Positions 18,149 through 27,817 of a stretch of 64,000 nt of DNA are shown one piece after another. The stretch covers positions 871,226-935,225 of the forward strand of contig NZ_CP081183.1 of assembly GCF_019693215.1 (NCBI RefSeq), read 5' to 3'. The position numbers were made by a program, and so were the translations under genes. Within the stretch, counting starts at the first letter, position 1; the number at the start of each line of letters is the position of its first letter. Below the pieces are notes generated by a model that saw only the letters and a program-made list of their open reading frames with translations, did not search any database and was not told the origin of the DNA. The stretch is from Salinarchaeum sp. IM2453 (GTDB lineage Archaea > Halobacteriota > Halobacteria > Halobacteriales > Salinarchaeaceae).

Positions 18149-19276
18149 ATGAGTGCCGAGATTAACACGAGTATTAATTCTGCTAGAGGATCACAGTTTG
18201 GAGTAGGCTTAGTATTTGCTGTCGGGGTTGTGGCGGTCATAACAGGTATAGTTCATATTACATATACTCCAATCAGCGGAGTGCTAGAGCCATATATTCC
18301 AGAAGTCATACAGGGCGCCGTTGGATTTACGGGGACAGTTACTGGGTTTATTTTGATGGTCAGCGGCTATAGTTTACACCAGCGATACAGAGTAGGTTAC
18401 TATCTTGCTCTTGTATTTCTCCCAATTGCAACAATACAGGGCATTGTTCAGTCAAGCATCGCGTCGTTACCACTAATAATTCTATCGCTGATTGCACTGG
18501 TAATCGTACATATAAACCGAAGTCGGTTCCAGGAGCAGGTTGATATGACACCAGCGCAGTTGGCAGCCATGGTAGCACTAGCTGGCGTGCAACTGTATGG
18601 AACTGTCGGGACCTATTCGCTTAGAGACCAATTTGATGGGGTAAACTCAGTATTAGATGCATTTTACTTTACAATTGTAACAGCATCGACAGTTGGATAC
18701 GGTGATATAGAAGCATTGACTGCACAGGCACGGTTATTCACAATTTCGGTTCTGGTGCTTGGAACAGCGAGTTTCGCAGTTGCACTTGGTGTACTGCTAG
18801 GACCGATGATTGAGGCACGGCTTGCGGCAAGCTTAGGTCGTGTTCGTGATCGTCAGCTGAGCCAGCTTGAGGACCACATCATTATTTTGGGCTGGAGTGA
18901 ATTAACAAGCCAGCTTATTGAGGAGCTTTCAGAGAAGGTTCATATAGTGGTCATTGCACGAGAGGATTCAGGGGTCCCGGATATACAAAATCAAGAACGA
19001 ACAACGCTAGTTGGTGACCCGACAGAAGAAAACATCCTTGAACGAGCTAGAATTGAACGCGCCAAATCAGTAATTGTCGCAACAACAGATGATTCAAAAG
19101 ATGCGTTTGCGATCCTTACTGCTAGAGAAATCACTGGAGATGCACAAATCATTGCCACAGCAGCGAACTCGGAAAACGTTTCAAAATTAGAACGTGCAGG
19201 AGCCAATGTGGTCTTAGATCCGGCACATGTTGGAGCACAGCTGCTCGTAGATTCTACGCTTCGTAACAACGAGTAA
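18149..19276 (+). CDS. voltage-independent K+ channel with C-terminal RCK domain
   Basis: 375 residues. Several hydrophobic segments (about 20-38, 55-73, 83-100, 107-121) come before the pore unit. The selectivity filter TVGYGD is at 181-186 with flanking TM helices FYFTIVTAS and FTISVLVLGTASFAVALGVL. From 230 on there is an RCK/TrkA-N domain (HIIILGWSELTSQLIEEL, VIVATTDDSKDAFAILTA). The four extra N-terminal helices are more than the minimal two-TM KcsA/MthK plan. Potassium handling is central to salt-in osmoadaptation. Confidence 0.88.
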   Translation: MSAEINTSINSARGSQFGVGLVFAVGVVAVITGIVHITYTPISGVLEPYIPEVIQGAVGFTGTVTGFILMVSGYSLHQRYRVGYYLALVFLPIATIQGIVQSSIASLPLIILSLIALVIVHINRSRFQEQVDMTPAQLAAMVALAGVQLYGTVGTYSLRDQFDGVNSVLDAFYFTIVTASTVGYGDIEALTAQARLFTISVLVLGTASFAVALGVLLGPMIEARLAASLGRVRDRQLSQLEDHIIILGWSELTSQLIEELSEKVHIVVIAREDSGVPDIQNQERTTLVGDPTEENILERARIERAKSVIVATTDDSKDAFAILTAREITGDAQIIATAANSENVSKLERAGANVVLDPAHVGAQLLVDSTLRNNE

Positions 19277-19313
19277 TAGAAGATCTATATAATCGGTCAG
19301 TGGTGGTCAACAG

Positions 19314-21137
19314 CTAAGAGTCAGTTGGGGTGTAGTAGTATTCACCCTCTCGTTTCTGCTGTCGGTCGAGCTGGCTGTCCGGCTTGTTGATTCGAGGACG
19401 GCCAACGCGCTCATCTCGTCGGAAAGTAATTTCGAGGTTCGAAAGGAATTCGTTCATCCCAGACCGCATATTTTGTGGTGTGCCAGCATGACCGGATACC
19501 GCCGGTTCGCCGTCGAATACAAGCAGACGATCAGAGAGAAGATCAATCAGGTATATATCATGGTCGATAACAAGGACAGTCGCATCATTTGATTCTGCAT
19601 ACCGGCGAATTGCGTTCGTTGCTTGGACACGTTGTTCAACATCCAGATGCGCTGAAGGTTCATCGAGTAAGTAAAGGTCAGCATCCTGCGAGAGACAGGC
19701 AGCAATTGCGACACGCTGTCGCTCACCGCCTGAGAGTTCAGTGAGACGCTGTTCCATTATCGGGTCAAGTTGGAGTGGTTTGGCAATTTCAGTATTCCAG
19801 TAGGAGGACCCAAAGTCAGAGGTGATTCCTGACAAGAAAGTGTCAACACGACGGTTTTGATCAATTTCGATATACTGAGGTTTATAGGAGATATCAAGAT
19901 CCGCATCAAGTGATCCACTATCTGGCGTTAATTCACCAGCAAGCATCTTCGCAAACGTTGACTTACCAATGCCATTTGGACCAACAATGCCCAGCACCTC
20001 GTTTTGATAGATCGTTCCTGACTCGACTGTTAGCGAAAACGCGTCTTCACCGTAGCTTTTCTCAACTTGTGGGTACTCAACCAGTTGATCTCCGGTTGTT
20101 GTCGTACGAGGAGCATGCTCTTCGAACTCAATCTGTTCTGAACGAATACGCATGTTCTCATTTTCAAGGTATCCAGCAAGGTACTCGTTGATGCCTTTTT
20201 TCACCGACTTTGGATCGGTGATTACACCGTAAGCGTTCGGGTCACCATATGCGACATGGAGCGTGTCCGCAAGCAGATCAAGGACGGCAAGGTCGTGCTC
20301 AACAACAAGCATTGAGCGATTTGATCCCTCTGCAATATCACGAATCAGACGAGCAGCAGCGATCCGTTGGCCGATGTCGAGGTATGGTGTAATTTCGTCA
20401 AGGAAATAGAAGTCAGCATCTCGAGCGAGACAGGCTGCAATCGCGACACGTTGAAGTTCGCCACCAGAGAGATCTTCGATTGGCTGGTCAATCACGGGGC
20501 CAAGAGAAAGTCGGTCGACAATCGTATCAAGCTGATTCCGCTCATCCGTTCCAGCCAGTAGATCCCGGGTGGTTCCATTAAACTGCTCTGGAATTTGATC
20601 AACGTACTGTGGTTTTTGTGCGACCGTCCGGTCACCTTCCACAGTACCTGTAAGATATTCCTGAAGTTGTGTACCACTATATTCACGGATTACAGTATCC
20701 CATTCAGGTGGAGATTCCCATTCACCTAAGTTAGGCGTGAGTTCACCTGCAAGGATTTGGACGGCAGTTGTTTTACCGATTCCATTAGGACCTAAAATTC
20801 CGGCTACTTGGCCTTCAGCTGGAAGTGGAAGTCCATAAAGTCGGAACGCGTTGTCACCGTATTGGTGAACAGGATCATCGCTGAGTTCTGCTGGGAGGTT
20901 AATGATCTCGATTGCATCAAAGGGACATTTTTCAACACAGATACCGCACGATTCACCAAGACAAATCTCTTCACTGATTCGGATTTGATCAGGACCACCT
21001 TCTTCTGCTTCCTCCCCCCGAATAACAATGCATTCTTTACCTGTCCGGTTTGGTGGACAGTAATTCATACACTCGTAGTTACAGCGATCCGGCTGGCACC
21101 GTTCTAAGTCAACAACAGCGATACTATCGTCGGTCAT
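19314..21137 (-). CDS. ribosome recycling ATPase ABCE1 (Rli1)
   Basis: 607 residues. The N-terminal iron-sulfur region has two cysteine clusters (CQPDRCNYECMNYC and CLGESCGICVEKC). Two ABC ATPase domains follow, with Walker A motifs GPNGIGKTT and GPNGIGKST and signature motifs LSGGELQRVA and LSGGERQRVA. Walker B of the first domain reads FLDEITPYLD rather than DEPSS-type. ABCE1 splits ribosomes after termination. I placed the start at ATG 21137 (MTDDSIAVVDLERC); the frame stays open to 21197 but the added residues overlap the next gene upstream. Confidence 0.94.
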   Translation of the reverse strand: MTDDSIAVVDLERCQPDRCNYECMNYCPPNRTGKECIVIRGEEAEEGGPDQIRISEEICLGESCGICVEKCPFDAIEIINLPAELSDDPVHQYGDNAFRLYGLPLPAEGQVAGILGPNGIGKTTAVQILAGELTPNLGEWESPPEWDTVIREYSGTQLQEYLTGTVEGDRTVAQKPQYVDQIPEQFNGTTRDLLAGTDERNQLDTIVDRLSLGPVIDQPIEDLSGGELQRVAIAACLARDADFYFLDEITPYLDIGQRIAAARLIRDIAEGSNRSMLVVEHDLAVLDLLADTLHVAYGDPNAYGVITDPKSVKKGINEYLAGYLENENMRIRSEQIEFEEHAPRTTTTGDQLVEYPQVEKSYGEDAFSLTVESGTIYQNEVLGIVGPNGIGKSTFAKMLAGELTPDSGSLDADLDISYKPQYIEIDQNRRVDTFLSGITSDFGSSYWNTEIAKPLQLDPIMEQRLTELSGGERQRVAIAACLSQDADLYLLDEPSAHLDVEQRVQATNAIRRYAESNDATVLVIDHDIYLIDLLSDRLLVFDGEPAVSGHAGTPQNMRSGMNEFLSNLEITFRRDERVGRPRINKPDSQLDRQQKREGEYYYTPTDS

Positions 21138-21139
21138 AG

Positions 21140-21469
21140 TTAGAGGATGGTTGCTCCAGTTGTCAGTAAGATGCCCCACGTGATAAACCACAGGCAAAAC
21201 GTCATGAACACAACATAGAGGGCATCACGGCCGCCACCCCAGTCGTCGTAGAGATATTGGAAGAAAAGCATCTGCGCTCCGATTGCCGCGGCTAGGATAA
21301 GGAGTGCAGTCGTGTCAGAGGCAGCAGCATTGAGTGCATCTGCATCATAGGTTCCGTCAAATGCGACAGCATGCGAACCGATGCCAGCAAGGATTCCAAG
21401 CAACGTCGTAACTGCTGTGATAACTATTGCTCGGAAATGCTGCTGATCGACGTCATCAGCAAATGCCAT
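21140..21469 (-). CDS. small three-helix membrane protein, possibly EMC6-like
   Basis: 109 residues with hydrophobic segments at about 13-31, 52-72 and 85-107. It sits immediately upstream of ABCE1 (2 bp gap), so the two are likely cotranscribed. Length, the three-helix plan and the short charged loop YDDWGGGRDA recall archaeal proteins annotated as EMC6-like, but I cannot confirm this without a profile search. If right, it would belong to the membrane insertase family and fit a translation-linked operon. Confidence 0.6.
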   Translation of the reverse strand: MAFADDVDQQHFRAIVITAVTTLLGILAGIGSHAVAFDGTYDADALNAAASDTTALLILAAAIGAQMLFFQYLYDDWGGGRDALYVVFMTFCLWFITWGILLTTGATIL

Positions 21470-21960
21470 ATTGTAACTCCAAGACCACCGATTAAAAGCC
21501 GTTCGTTTGCGGTTCGACTAAAAACAGAAAACGGTTACATGAAAGAAGATAATAACTCTCTGGAAAATTTTGTATAAGCTACCCGCCTGACTTGCTTCCG
21601 TTGGCCGCTTCTTGAGAACGGGGGCATAGCGTCGTCACCGCACCGCTAAGACCACGACAGGTTGTAACGCATTTGTATACTACTAGTAGCATATTTCTAA
21701 ATATAATTTCAGATACATTTCTAAGTCTTGAACAAGAATATAAGACTAAATTTGCGATAAGGATAGACCGGCAGACAAACAAAATACAAATGTTCAAATA
21801 ATATCTAGATAATACCAATAGTATATATGTTGTCTACTATAGGACAAAGATTCTAAGGAGATGCCTCAAAAAAGTAAAAATATATCAGGAGTAGAGCCGC
21901 TAAGACTGCCATGGAACTCGGTATCAACCTTTATACGGGTGGGAAACGTGTTATATTTCA
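21470..21960. other. AT-rich intergenic region with one orphan IS end
   Basis: About 490 bases with no gene I can support. It contains the type A end at 21576-21630, a following GTCACCGCACCGCTAAG segment that also occurs near 49970, and then a strongly AT-rich tract (about 21670-21880). CTTTATAC near 21930 is the probable promoter of the MarR-type gene at 21961. Confidence 0.5.
21576..21630 (+). repeat. orphan IS200/IS605-type end, type A (diverged)
   Basis: AAGCTACCCGCCTGACT, then CCGTTGG and the block GCTTCTTGAGAACGGGGG followed by CATAGC. It matches the type A ends at 600, 11726 and 59551 with substitutions. No transposase is attached. Confidence 0.5.
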
Positions 21961-22242
21961 ATGGCAGGGACTGACGAAGATAGTCTCGCGGACCTCCCAC
22001 CAAGTGCGAAGCTTGTCTACAAAGTGCTTGAATATGACGGACCAATGACACAAAAGCAGATTGTAGAAGAGTCAATGCTGTCAGCACGGACGGTTCGGTA
22101 CGCACTTGAACGACTTGAGGAGATTGGCATCGTGAGTGAAGATGTGTATTTTGCAGATGCACGACAGAACTTATACCGAATAACTGAAGAGTCTCCATCA
22201 GACCCGGAGCAAGGGACTGACGCCGGAGCATACGCAGAGTAA
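21961..22242 (+). CDS. small winged-helix (MarR-like) transcription regulator
   Basis: 93 residues. The winged-helix core is visible: PPSAKLVYKVLEYDGPMTQK, recognition helix LSARTVRYALERLEEIG, and a wing in VYFADARQNLYRI. The C-terminal 20 residues are acidic and unstructured. A TTTATA box lies about 28 nt before the ATG, so it is probably leaderless. Such small haloarchaeal HTH proteins are abundant; the target is unknown. It stands alone between an intergenic repeat and the convergent BtuF-like gene. Confidence 0.8.
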   Translation: MAGTDEDSLADLPPSAKLVYKVLEYDGPMTQKQIVEESMLSARTVRYALERLEEIGIVSEDVYFADARQNLYRITEESPSDPEQGTDAGAYAE

Positions 22243-22307
22243 GGTGTCTACTGATCTTTCAGGTCAGTAAGTGTTTTGATGGAAATAGTTGCCAAAGATG
22301 AAGAGCG

Positions 22308-23174
22308 CTAAGATTGGATAACAGTACTAATTGATCGAACCACTTCACTGGGGGGTGCATTGAACCGATCGGGATGGATAAGACCAGCAAAGTACCGTGC
22401 AGTCTCAATTAGACGGGGGCCAGGCCGGTTAACATAGTGGTTGCCGTCCATGAAGTATATCTCATTATTTCTGACTGCGGTTAATTCAGACCACTCTGGC
22501 ATAGTCTGTAGTGTATATAATTGCTTGCAAGACTCATCAATCGAATAATTACATGGAGCGACGATAATTATATCTGGGTCAACTGACCGAAGTAAATTCC
22601 ATTCGTCTTTTTCTTCTATTTCAGGTGGCTGTGACATATCATCGTATATACCCCCACCAATCTCCACGAGTTCGGGAACCCATCCTCGTGCAATCATTGT
22701 AGGTTCAATCCAATCAAGAACAAGAACCGTTGGACGTTCAGCAAGTGACTGTGTCCTTGTTTTTAGCGAATCAAGGCGAGTCCGCAGCTTATCAACATAT
22801 GATTGTGCTTCCGACCGACGATTGACCGCAACGCCGATGTTCTGTATATTATCAAACAGATCCTCAGTTCCTGTCGTGTGAGTGGAAACAATCGACGAAT
22901 CAAGGTTCATTTCCTCGATCTTTTTTTCGACTGCGAGGGAATCAATCGCGCATTCACCACATAGTGACTGAGTGAGGATTACGTCCGGGTTAATATCTTG
23001 AAGCAGGGACTCTCGGAGAGAGTACTGCTCTCCGTCAAATTCTGTAATAACAGGCTGGCCTTTTACAGCAGGAGGATAATCGCATGTATGGGAGACAGCT
23101 TCTGGAATTACTCCCAATTGAGTGGAGATTTCTGTCGTCGCTGGAAGGAGTGAGACAACCGTTGGAGTGTCCAT
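22308..23174 (-). CDS. BtuF-like cobalamin-binding protein, no signal peptide
   Basis: 288 residues of the helical-backbone substrate-binding fold: VVSLLPATTEISTQLGV, INPDVILTQ, and the C-terminal NNEIYFMDGNHYVNRPGPR typical of BtuF-type proteins annotated as cobalamin-binding. There is no signal peptide, twin arginine or lipobox, so it should stay in the cytoplasm, unlike the lipoprotein at 7364. It has a CGEC cysteine pair. The gene ends up 2 bp from the M32 carboxypeptidase gene and is likely last in an M20-M32-BtuF-like transcript. The ligand is not certain. Confidence 0.75.
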   Translation of the reverse strand: MDTPTVVSLLPATTEISTQLGVIPEAVSHTCDYPPAVKGQPVITEFDGEQYSLRESLLQDINPDVILTQSLCGECAIDSLAVEKKIEEMNLDSSIVSTHTTGTEDLFDNIQNIGVAVNRRSEAQSYVDKLRTRLDSLKTRTQSLAERPTVLVLDWIEPTMIARGWVPELVEIGGGIYDDMSQPPEIEEKDEWNLLRSVDPDIIIVAPCNYSIDESCKQLYTLQTMPEWSELTAVRNNEIYFMDGNHYVNRPGPRLIETARYFAGLIHPDRFNAPPSEVVRSISTVIQS

Positions 23175-23176
23175 TA

Positions 23177-24664
23177 TCAGATATTATAGATTTGAGAATA
23201 TTTGTCTTCTGCATACGTGCAGAAATATTCCGCAGTAAGTGGCTCTCCAGTTGCATGTTCAATCAACTCGTCTGTTCGATACCGACAACCATGTTGATGG
23301 ATAGTCTCCTGGAGCCAGTCAGTAATCTGATCAAATGACTGGGCACGAACGAGAGAAGAAACATCAAGTTCGGACCTAATCGTATGATTAATCTGTGCTG
23401 CTAGTACGCTACCAAGGGAGTACGTTGGGAAATACCCGAACGATCCGTGGCTCCAGTGAATGTCTTGGAGACATCCTTCGGCGTCGGATTCCGGCCGAAC
23501 ACCAAGATATTGTTCATATTTCTCGTTCCATACCGCTGGAACATCTTCAACAGAAAGGTCACCAGAAATAAGATCTCGCTCAATCTCGTATCGGATAATG
23601 ATATGAAGGTGGTATGTTAGCTCATCTGCTTCAACTCGGATTAAGTTATCTGGATCGACCTTATTGGCTGCTTCATACGCTTCCTGTAGTGGAACCTCAG
23701 CGAGTTGTGGAAAATGTTCAGATAAGATTGGTAGAAGTTGCTCCCAAAAGGGTTTTGACCGACCGATATGGTTTTCCCAGAACCGGGATTGGGATTCGTG
23801 TACTGAGAGGTCTCGTGATTCACCAAGCGGAGTTCCGTACTTATCTTGGGGGAGGCCTTGGGTGTACCTAGCGTGTCCGAATTCGTGGATTGTACTAGTA
23901 AGCGAGTCAAGTGGGTCCTCTTCGTTAAATCGAGTCGTTATTCTAGCATCGAATTGTGTCCCAGACGAAAACGGATGAGGTGCAGTATCCAGCCGACCGC
24001 GGGTCCAGTCATATCCTAGCAGATCAAGTACGTCTTCAGCAACACTGTGTTGTATGTCTGAATCGTATGATCCAGTAAATGGATCAGCAATCTTTGTATC
24101 TGCGTCAGCAATATCATCAATCAGTGGAACAAGTTGGTCTCTAAGCTCAGTGAGAATTGTATCAGCTGTTTTCAGATCCAGATATGGTTCATATTCCTCA
24201 AAAAGCACAGCGTACGGATCACGATTGGGATCAATGTGCTCCGCATATTCTCGTTTAAGTTCAACCAGTTGCTCTAGAACGGGTGCAAACTCATCAAATG
24301 AGTCAGTCTCTTTTGCTTTTTTCCATGCAGGATGTGCTTCGCTTGTTACTTCTGATATCTTCTCGACAAGGTCTGTTGGTACCCGGTTAGCTCGTTCATA
24401 CTCACGGCGAACTTCGCGAACTACTGCCTGTCTATCATCTGGAAGGGATGCATCATCCAGCTTGTCGAGCCATTCGTCCATTGGATCCTCCGTGAGTAAT
24501 TCATGCTGTACAGCAGAAAGTGCAGAAAGTTGCTGTGATCTTGCAGGTGTGCCACCTTTTGGCATCATTACTTCCTGATCCCACCGGACAATGCCCGCAG
24601 CATTCGAGATATTTGTCATTCGTCGAATTCGGTTTTCAAATTGTGTATATAAATCGTCTGGCAT
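23177..24664 (-). CDS. metallocarboxypeptidase, M32 family
   Basis: 495 residues, the normal length for Taq-type carboxypeptidases. The zinc motif HEFGHA is in TSTIHEFGHARYTQGLP; the third ligand region appears downstream in ESQSRFWENHIGRS. The N-terminus RRMTNISNAAGIVRWDQEVMMP is typical. It removes C-terminal amino acids from peptides in the cytoplasm. The frame is open to 24751, but ATG 24664 starts the conserved region and lies 8 bp after the M20 gene stop. Confidence 0.92.
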   Translation of the reverse strand: MPDDLYTQFENRIRRMTNISNAAGIVRWDQEVMMPKGGTPARSQQLSALSAVQHELLTEDPMDEWLDKLDDASLPDDRQAVVREVRREYERANRVPTDLVEKISEVTSEAHPAWKKAKETDSFDEFAPVLEQLVELKREYAEHIDPNRDPYAVLFEEYEPYLDLKTADTILTELRDQLVPLIDDIADADTKIADPFTGSYDSDIQHSVAEDVLDLLGYDWTRGRLDTAPHPFSSGTQFDARITTRFNEEDPLDSLTSTIHEFGHARYTQGLPQDKYGTPLGESRDLSVHESQSRFWENHIGRSKPFWEQLLPILSEHFPQLAEVPLQEAYEAANKVDPDNLIRVEADELTYHLHIIIRYEIERDLISGDLSVEDVPAVWNEKYEQYLGVRPESDAEGCLQDIHWSHGSFGYFPTYSLGSVLAAQINHTIRSELDVSSLVRAQSFDQITDWLQETIHQHGCRYRTDELIEHATGEPLTAEYFCTYAEDKYSQIYNI

Positions 24665-24672
24665 GGATATGG

Positions 24673-25791
24673 CTATACATCGGAGAAGGATGAATTGTCT
24701 GATGTCCAAGATCCAAAATTTTCGAAAGCTCGTTGATATATTCGACGACACTGATGTAGTGCCGAAAGAGAAACACTTTCAGTATCAGTATGTGCTTCAC
24801 CCTGTTCTGCTGGTCCACAGACAACACAGGTTGTGCCTGCTTGATTAAGTCGACCAGCATCGGTCGTATGGGGTTTTGTAACTAGTTTTGAATCTGTTGT
24901 TTGGCTTTTTACAGCGGTGTCTTGCATAAACTCGGCAAACGCTGGGTCATCACATCGCATTGCAGGGAGATGTTGTTCACACTGTATCTCAATATTATCT
25001 GATCTAATTATCGATTGAAGATCCGTTAACTGTTCTGGAGCCGTTCGTTCATCAACCGTGATTGTGCAGGAATCTGGAATAGTATTTGAGGCAGTTCCAC
25101 CAGAAATCATTGTTGCAGCAATACTACCTGAAAGTGTTTTACCATACACAGTAATTCGGGGAGGATCAATATTGCGGATATCTTGTATGGCATCAGCAGC
25201 TCGATAGATTGCATTTGCTCCTGTTTCTGGAACACTGGCATGGGTTCGAGTTCCGGTTGTGATAATTGATAGTTCACGACGTCCACGGTGTGCAATTACG
25301 ATATCAATTCCAGCAGGTGTTTCGTATTCGGCTGATCCTTCTCCAATGATCGCATATTCTGGTTGATAGCCCGAATCAATCGCATGCTTTGCACCAATTC
25401 CGCCCCGTTCTTCACCGACAAAGCTTGTAAATTGTATAGAGGTATCAGGGTCAGCATTACGAAATCCGATCATTGCTGCTGCGAGTGCCCCGGTCATATC
25501 TGCCGTCCCTCGGCCGTATAGACGGTCACCCCGTCGTTTGACCACATACTCCTTATGATGTTGCTGCCGGGAAGCAGGCGGGACAACATCATGGTGACCA
25601 ACAAATGCGAGTGTAGGGGACCCATTGCCCTTTGTTGCAATTATATTGCCGCCGTTTGGGGCATCATCACGACGAACATCGGCATTGGTATGATTTAATA
25701 GCCATTGTTCAATCTGTATACCCAGTTCGGTCTCATCATCGTGGCTCGGGGTTTGAACTAGTTGACGGGTCAGTTGTTCGATCTCATCCAT
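24673..25791 (-). CDS. M20 family metallopeptidase (ArgE/DapE-like)
   Basis: 372 residues. Metal-site signatures are FVGHHDVVPP (first His plus Asp), YGRGTADMTGALAA (bridging Asp), EERGGIGAKHA (Glu pair) and EAHTDTESV near the C-terminus. M20 enzymes cleave N-acyl amino acids or small peptides; ArgE, DapE and LysK activities share these motifs, and no biosynthetic partner is adjacent. It heads a minus-strand set with M32 and the BtuF-like gene, which suggests peptide turnover. Confidence 0.85.
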   Translation of the reverse strand: MDEIEQLTRQLVQTPSHDDETELGIQIEQWLLNHTNADVRRDDAPNGGNIIATKGNGSPTLAFVGHHDVVPPASRQQHHKEYVVKRRGDRLYGRGTADMTGALAAAMIGFRNADPDTSIQFTSFVGEERGGIGAKHAIDSGYQPEYAIIGEGSAEYETPAGIDIVIAHRGRRELSIITTGTRTHASVPETGANAIYRAADAIQDIRNIDPPRITVYGKTLSGSIAATMISGGTASNTIPDSCTITVDERTAPEQLTDLQSIIRSDNIEIQCEQHLPAMRCDDPAFAEFMQDTAVKSQTTDSKLVTKPHTTDAGRLNQAGTTCVVCGPAEQGEAHTDTESVSLSALHQCRRIYQRAFENFGSWTSDNSSFSDV

Positions 25792-25869
25792 CGTTTGTTC
25801 ATTACTGTCTTGGCTGATATGTCCTACTGGTTAGACATGCTTTTTATTCGACGAGACCCATATTAAACT

Positions 25870-27711
25870 ATGAACGTTGTTCCGGATACGAGCGTGGTCG
25901 TTGACGGCCGTGTTTCCGAGCGGATTGAAGCGGGGGGATTTGTTGATGCAACAATCTCGATTCCCGAGGCCGTAGTAGCAGAACTTGAATCCCAAGCGAA
26001 CGAGGGGCAAGACAGTGGCTGGAACGGACTGGAAGAGCTTCAACGTCTTGCCGAATTAGATGACGAAGGGAAGATCAAAGTTGACTACATCGGTGATCGT
26101 CCTGACGCTGGTGAGCGTGGTCACGCTAGTGAAGGTGAGATTGATGCGCTTATTCGCTCTCTTGCTGCAGATCTTGATGCCGTTTTCTTTACTAGTGATG
26201 TTGTACAAGCAGAGGTTGCTCGGTCTAAGGGCTTGGCTGTCGAATATGTTGCACCACGGACTGAGACTGTCGAGCACCTTGCAATAGAGGAGTTTTTCAA
26301 TGAAGAGACAATGAGTGTTCATCTTCGAGCAGGCACCCAGCCTCGTGCGAAACGGGGTACCATTGGAGAGATGTCATATGAGGTAATCGACGAAGACCCG
26401 ATTACAGCCGAAGAGCTCCGAGAACTTTCACAAGAAATTCGAAATGCCGCCAGGCAGTCGGATGAAGGGTTTATTGAGCTCTCAGAGCCAGGAATGGACA
26501 TCATCCAGTTCCGAGAATATCGAATTGCGATTGCAGAGCCTCCGTTTTCCGATGGACTTGAGATCACAGCGGTACGGCCAATCGCACAGACAACACTGGA
26601 TGATTACGAGCAGGCAGAAGAGCTTAAAGATCGATTCTTAGAACGTCAGCGTGGGGTACTCATCTCTGGATCACCTGGAGCCGGGAAATCGACGTTTGCA
26701 CAAGCCGCTGCTGAGTTTCTAGCTGACAACGATTACGTAGTCAAAACAATGGAAAAGCCACGAGATTTGCAGGTTGGAGACGAGATTACGCAGTATACTG
26801 AGCTTGGAGGTGAAATGGAACGGACGGCTGATTCGTTGCTAATGGTCCGGCCTGACTATACCATCTACGACGAAGTTCGAAAAACTGAGGACTTTGAAGT
26901 CTTTGCAGATATGCGTCTTGCCGGTGTTGGAATGATCGGGGTTGTGCACGCAACACGTGCAATTGATGCATTACAACGGTTAGTTGGACGCGTCGAGTTG
27001 GGTATGATTCCACAAATCGTAGATACAGTAGTGTATATTGAAGCTGGAGAGATTGATACGGTGTACGACGTATACACCGAAGTAAAAGTTCCACACGGAT
27101 TGAAAGAAGAGGATCTTGCACGGCCAGTCATTGTGATTGAGAATTTCACGACAAACGAGCCAGAATATGAGATTTATACATTTAACCGACAGGTTGTTAC
27201 TGTTCCACTCAAAGAGGGCGAAAATCAACAGTCAGAGCAGGGTGTCGAGCAAATTGCACGACAGGAAATTGAGCGAGAGATTAGGTCAGTCGCCAACGAC
27301 TACGTTGATGTAGAAATTCAGGATTCAAATCGAGCAACAGTGTACGTATCAGAAAATGATATCTCACAGGTTATTGGAAGAGGAGGTGGCAGAATTTCCG
27401 ACATTGAGGACCGTCTGGGTATAGAAATTGACGTTCGGACGCATGAAGAGCAACCTCAGCCATCAACGAGTCAGCAACCAACATCTGGCGAAGGGATTGT
27501 TGTAACGCCCGAGGTGACATCACGACATGTCGTTATTTCAGTCGAAGGGCATGCAGGTGAAACGGTTGAAGTTCGTGCAGACGGTGAATACCTATTTACC
27601 GCAACAGTATCTCGTGGAGGAGATATACAAGTATCTCGAGGGAGTGCTATTGCCGATGAACTTGAAAAAGCAATTGATCACCGTCGACAGGTAACTGTCC
27701 ATCCATCTTAA
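25870..27711 (+). CDS. PIN-KH ATPase (PINc/VapC-type domain fused to PilT-like ATPase)
   Basis: 613 residues. The N-terminal PIN nuclease domain starts VVPDTSVVVDGRVSE and has acidic residues in EGEIDALIRSLAADLDAVFFTSD. The central secretion-type ATPase has Walker A GSPGAGKST and the region RPDYTIYDEVRKTEDF. A KH-like domain follows (VIGRGGGRISDIEDRLG, about 515-535) and a C-terminal beta domain. This architecture is conserved across archaea and is thought to act on RNA; its substrate is not established. It stands alone, divergent from the M20 gene. Confidence 0.9.
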   Translation: MNVVPDTSVVVDGRVSERIEAGGFVDATISIPEAVVAELESQANEGQDSGWNGLEELQRLAELDDEGKIKVDYIGDRPDAGERGHASEGEIDALIRSLAADLDAVFFTSDVVQAEVARSKGLAVEYVAPRTETVEHLAIEEFFNEETMSVHLRAGTQPRAKRGTIGEMSYEVIDEDPITAEELRELSQEIRNAARQSDEGFIELSEPGMDIIQFREYRIAIAEPPFSDGLEITAVRPIAQTTLDDYEQAEELKDRFLERQRGVLISGSPGAGKSTFAQAAAEFLADNDYVVKTMEKPRDLQVGDEITQYTELGGEMERTADSLLMVRPDYTIYDEVRKTEDFEVFADMRLAGVGMIGVVHATRAIDALQRLVGRVELGMIPQIVDTVVYIEAGEIDTVYDVYTEVKVPHGLKEEDLARPVIVIENFTTNEPEYEIYTFNRQVVTVPLKEGENQQSEQGVEQIARQEIEREIRSVANDYVDVEIQDSNRATVYVSENDISQVIGRGGGRISDIEDRLGIEIDVRTHEEQPQPSTSQQPTSGEGIVVTPEVTSRHVVISVEGHAGETVEVRADGEYLFTATVSRGGDIQVSRGSAIADELEKAIDHRRQVTVHPS

Positions 27712-27817
27712 CAACGACCGATATATTCAAATTCGACGTATTCAGACCGAGGTTCCACAGCTTATAATTTGAGACGGCTGGCTGCCTTTTTATACTTATA
27801 GGACAGACATTTATGTG

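Noticed and set aside
24054-24578. 174-codon plus-strand frame opposite the M32 carboxypeptidase
   Set aside because: Ser/Arg-rich shadow translation of a well-supported gene, with no promoter and no motif.
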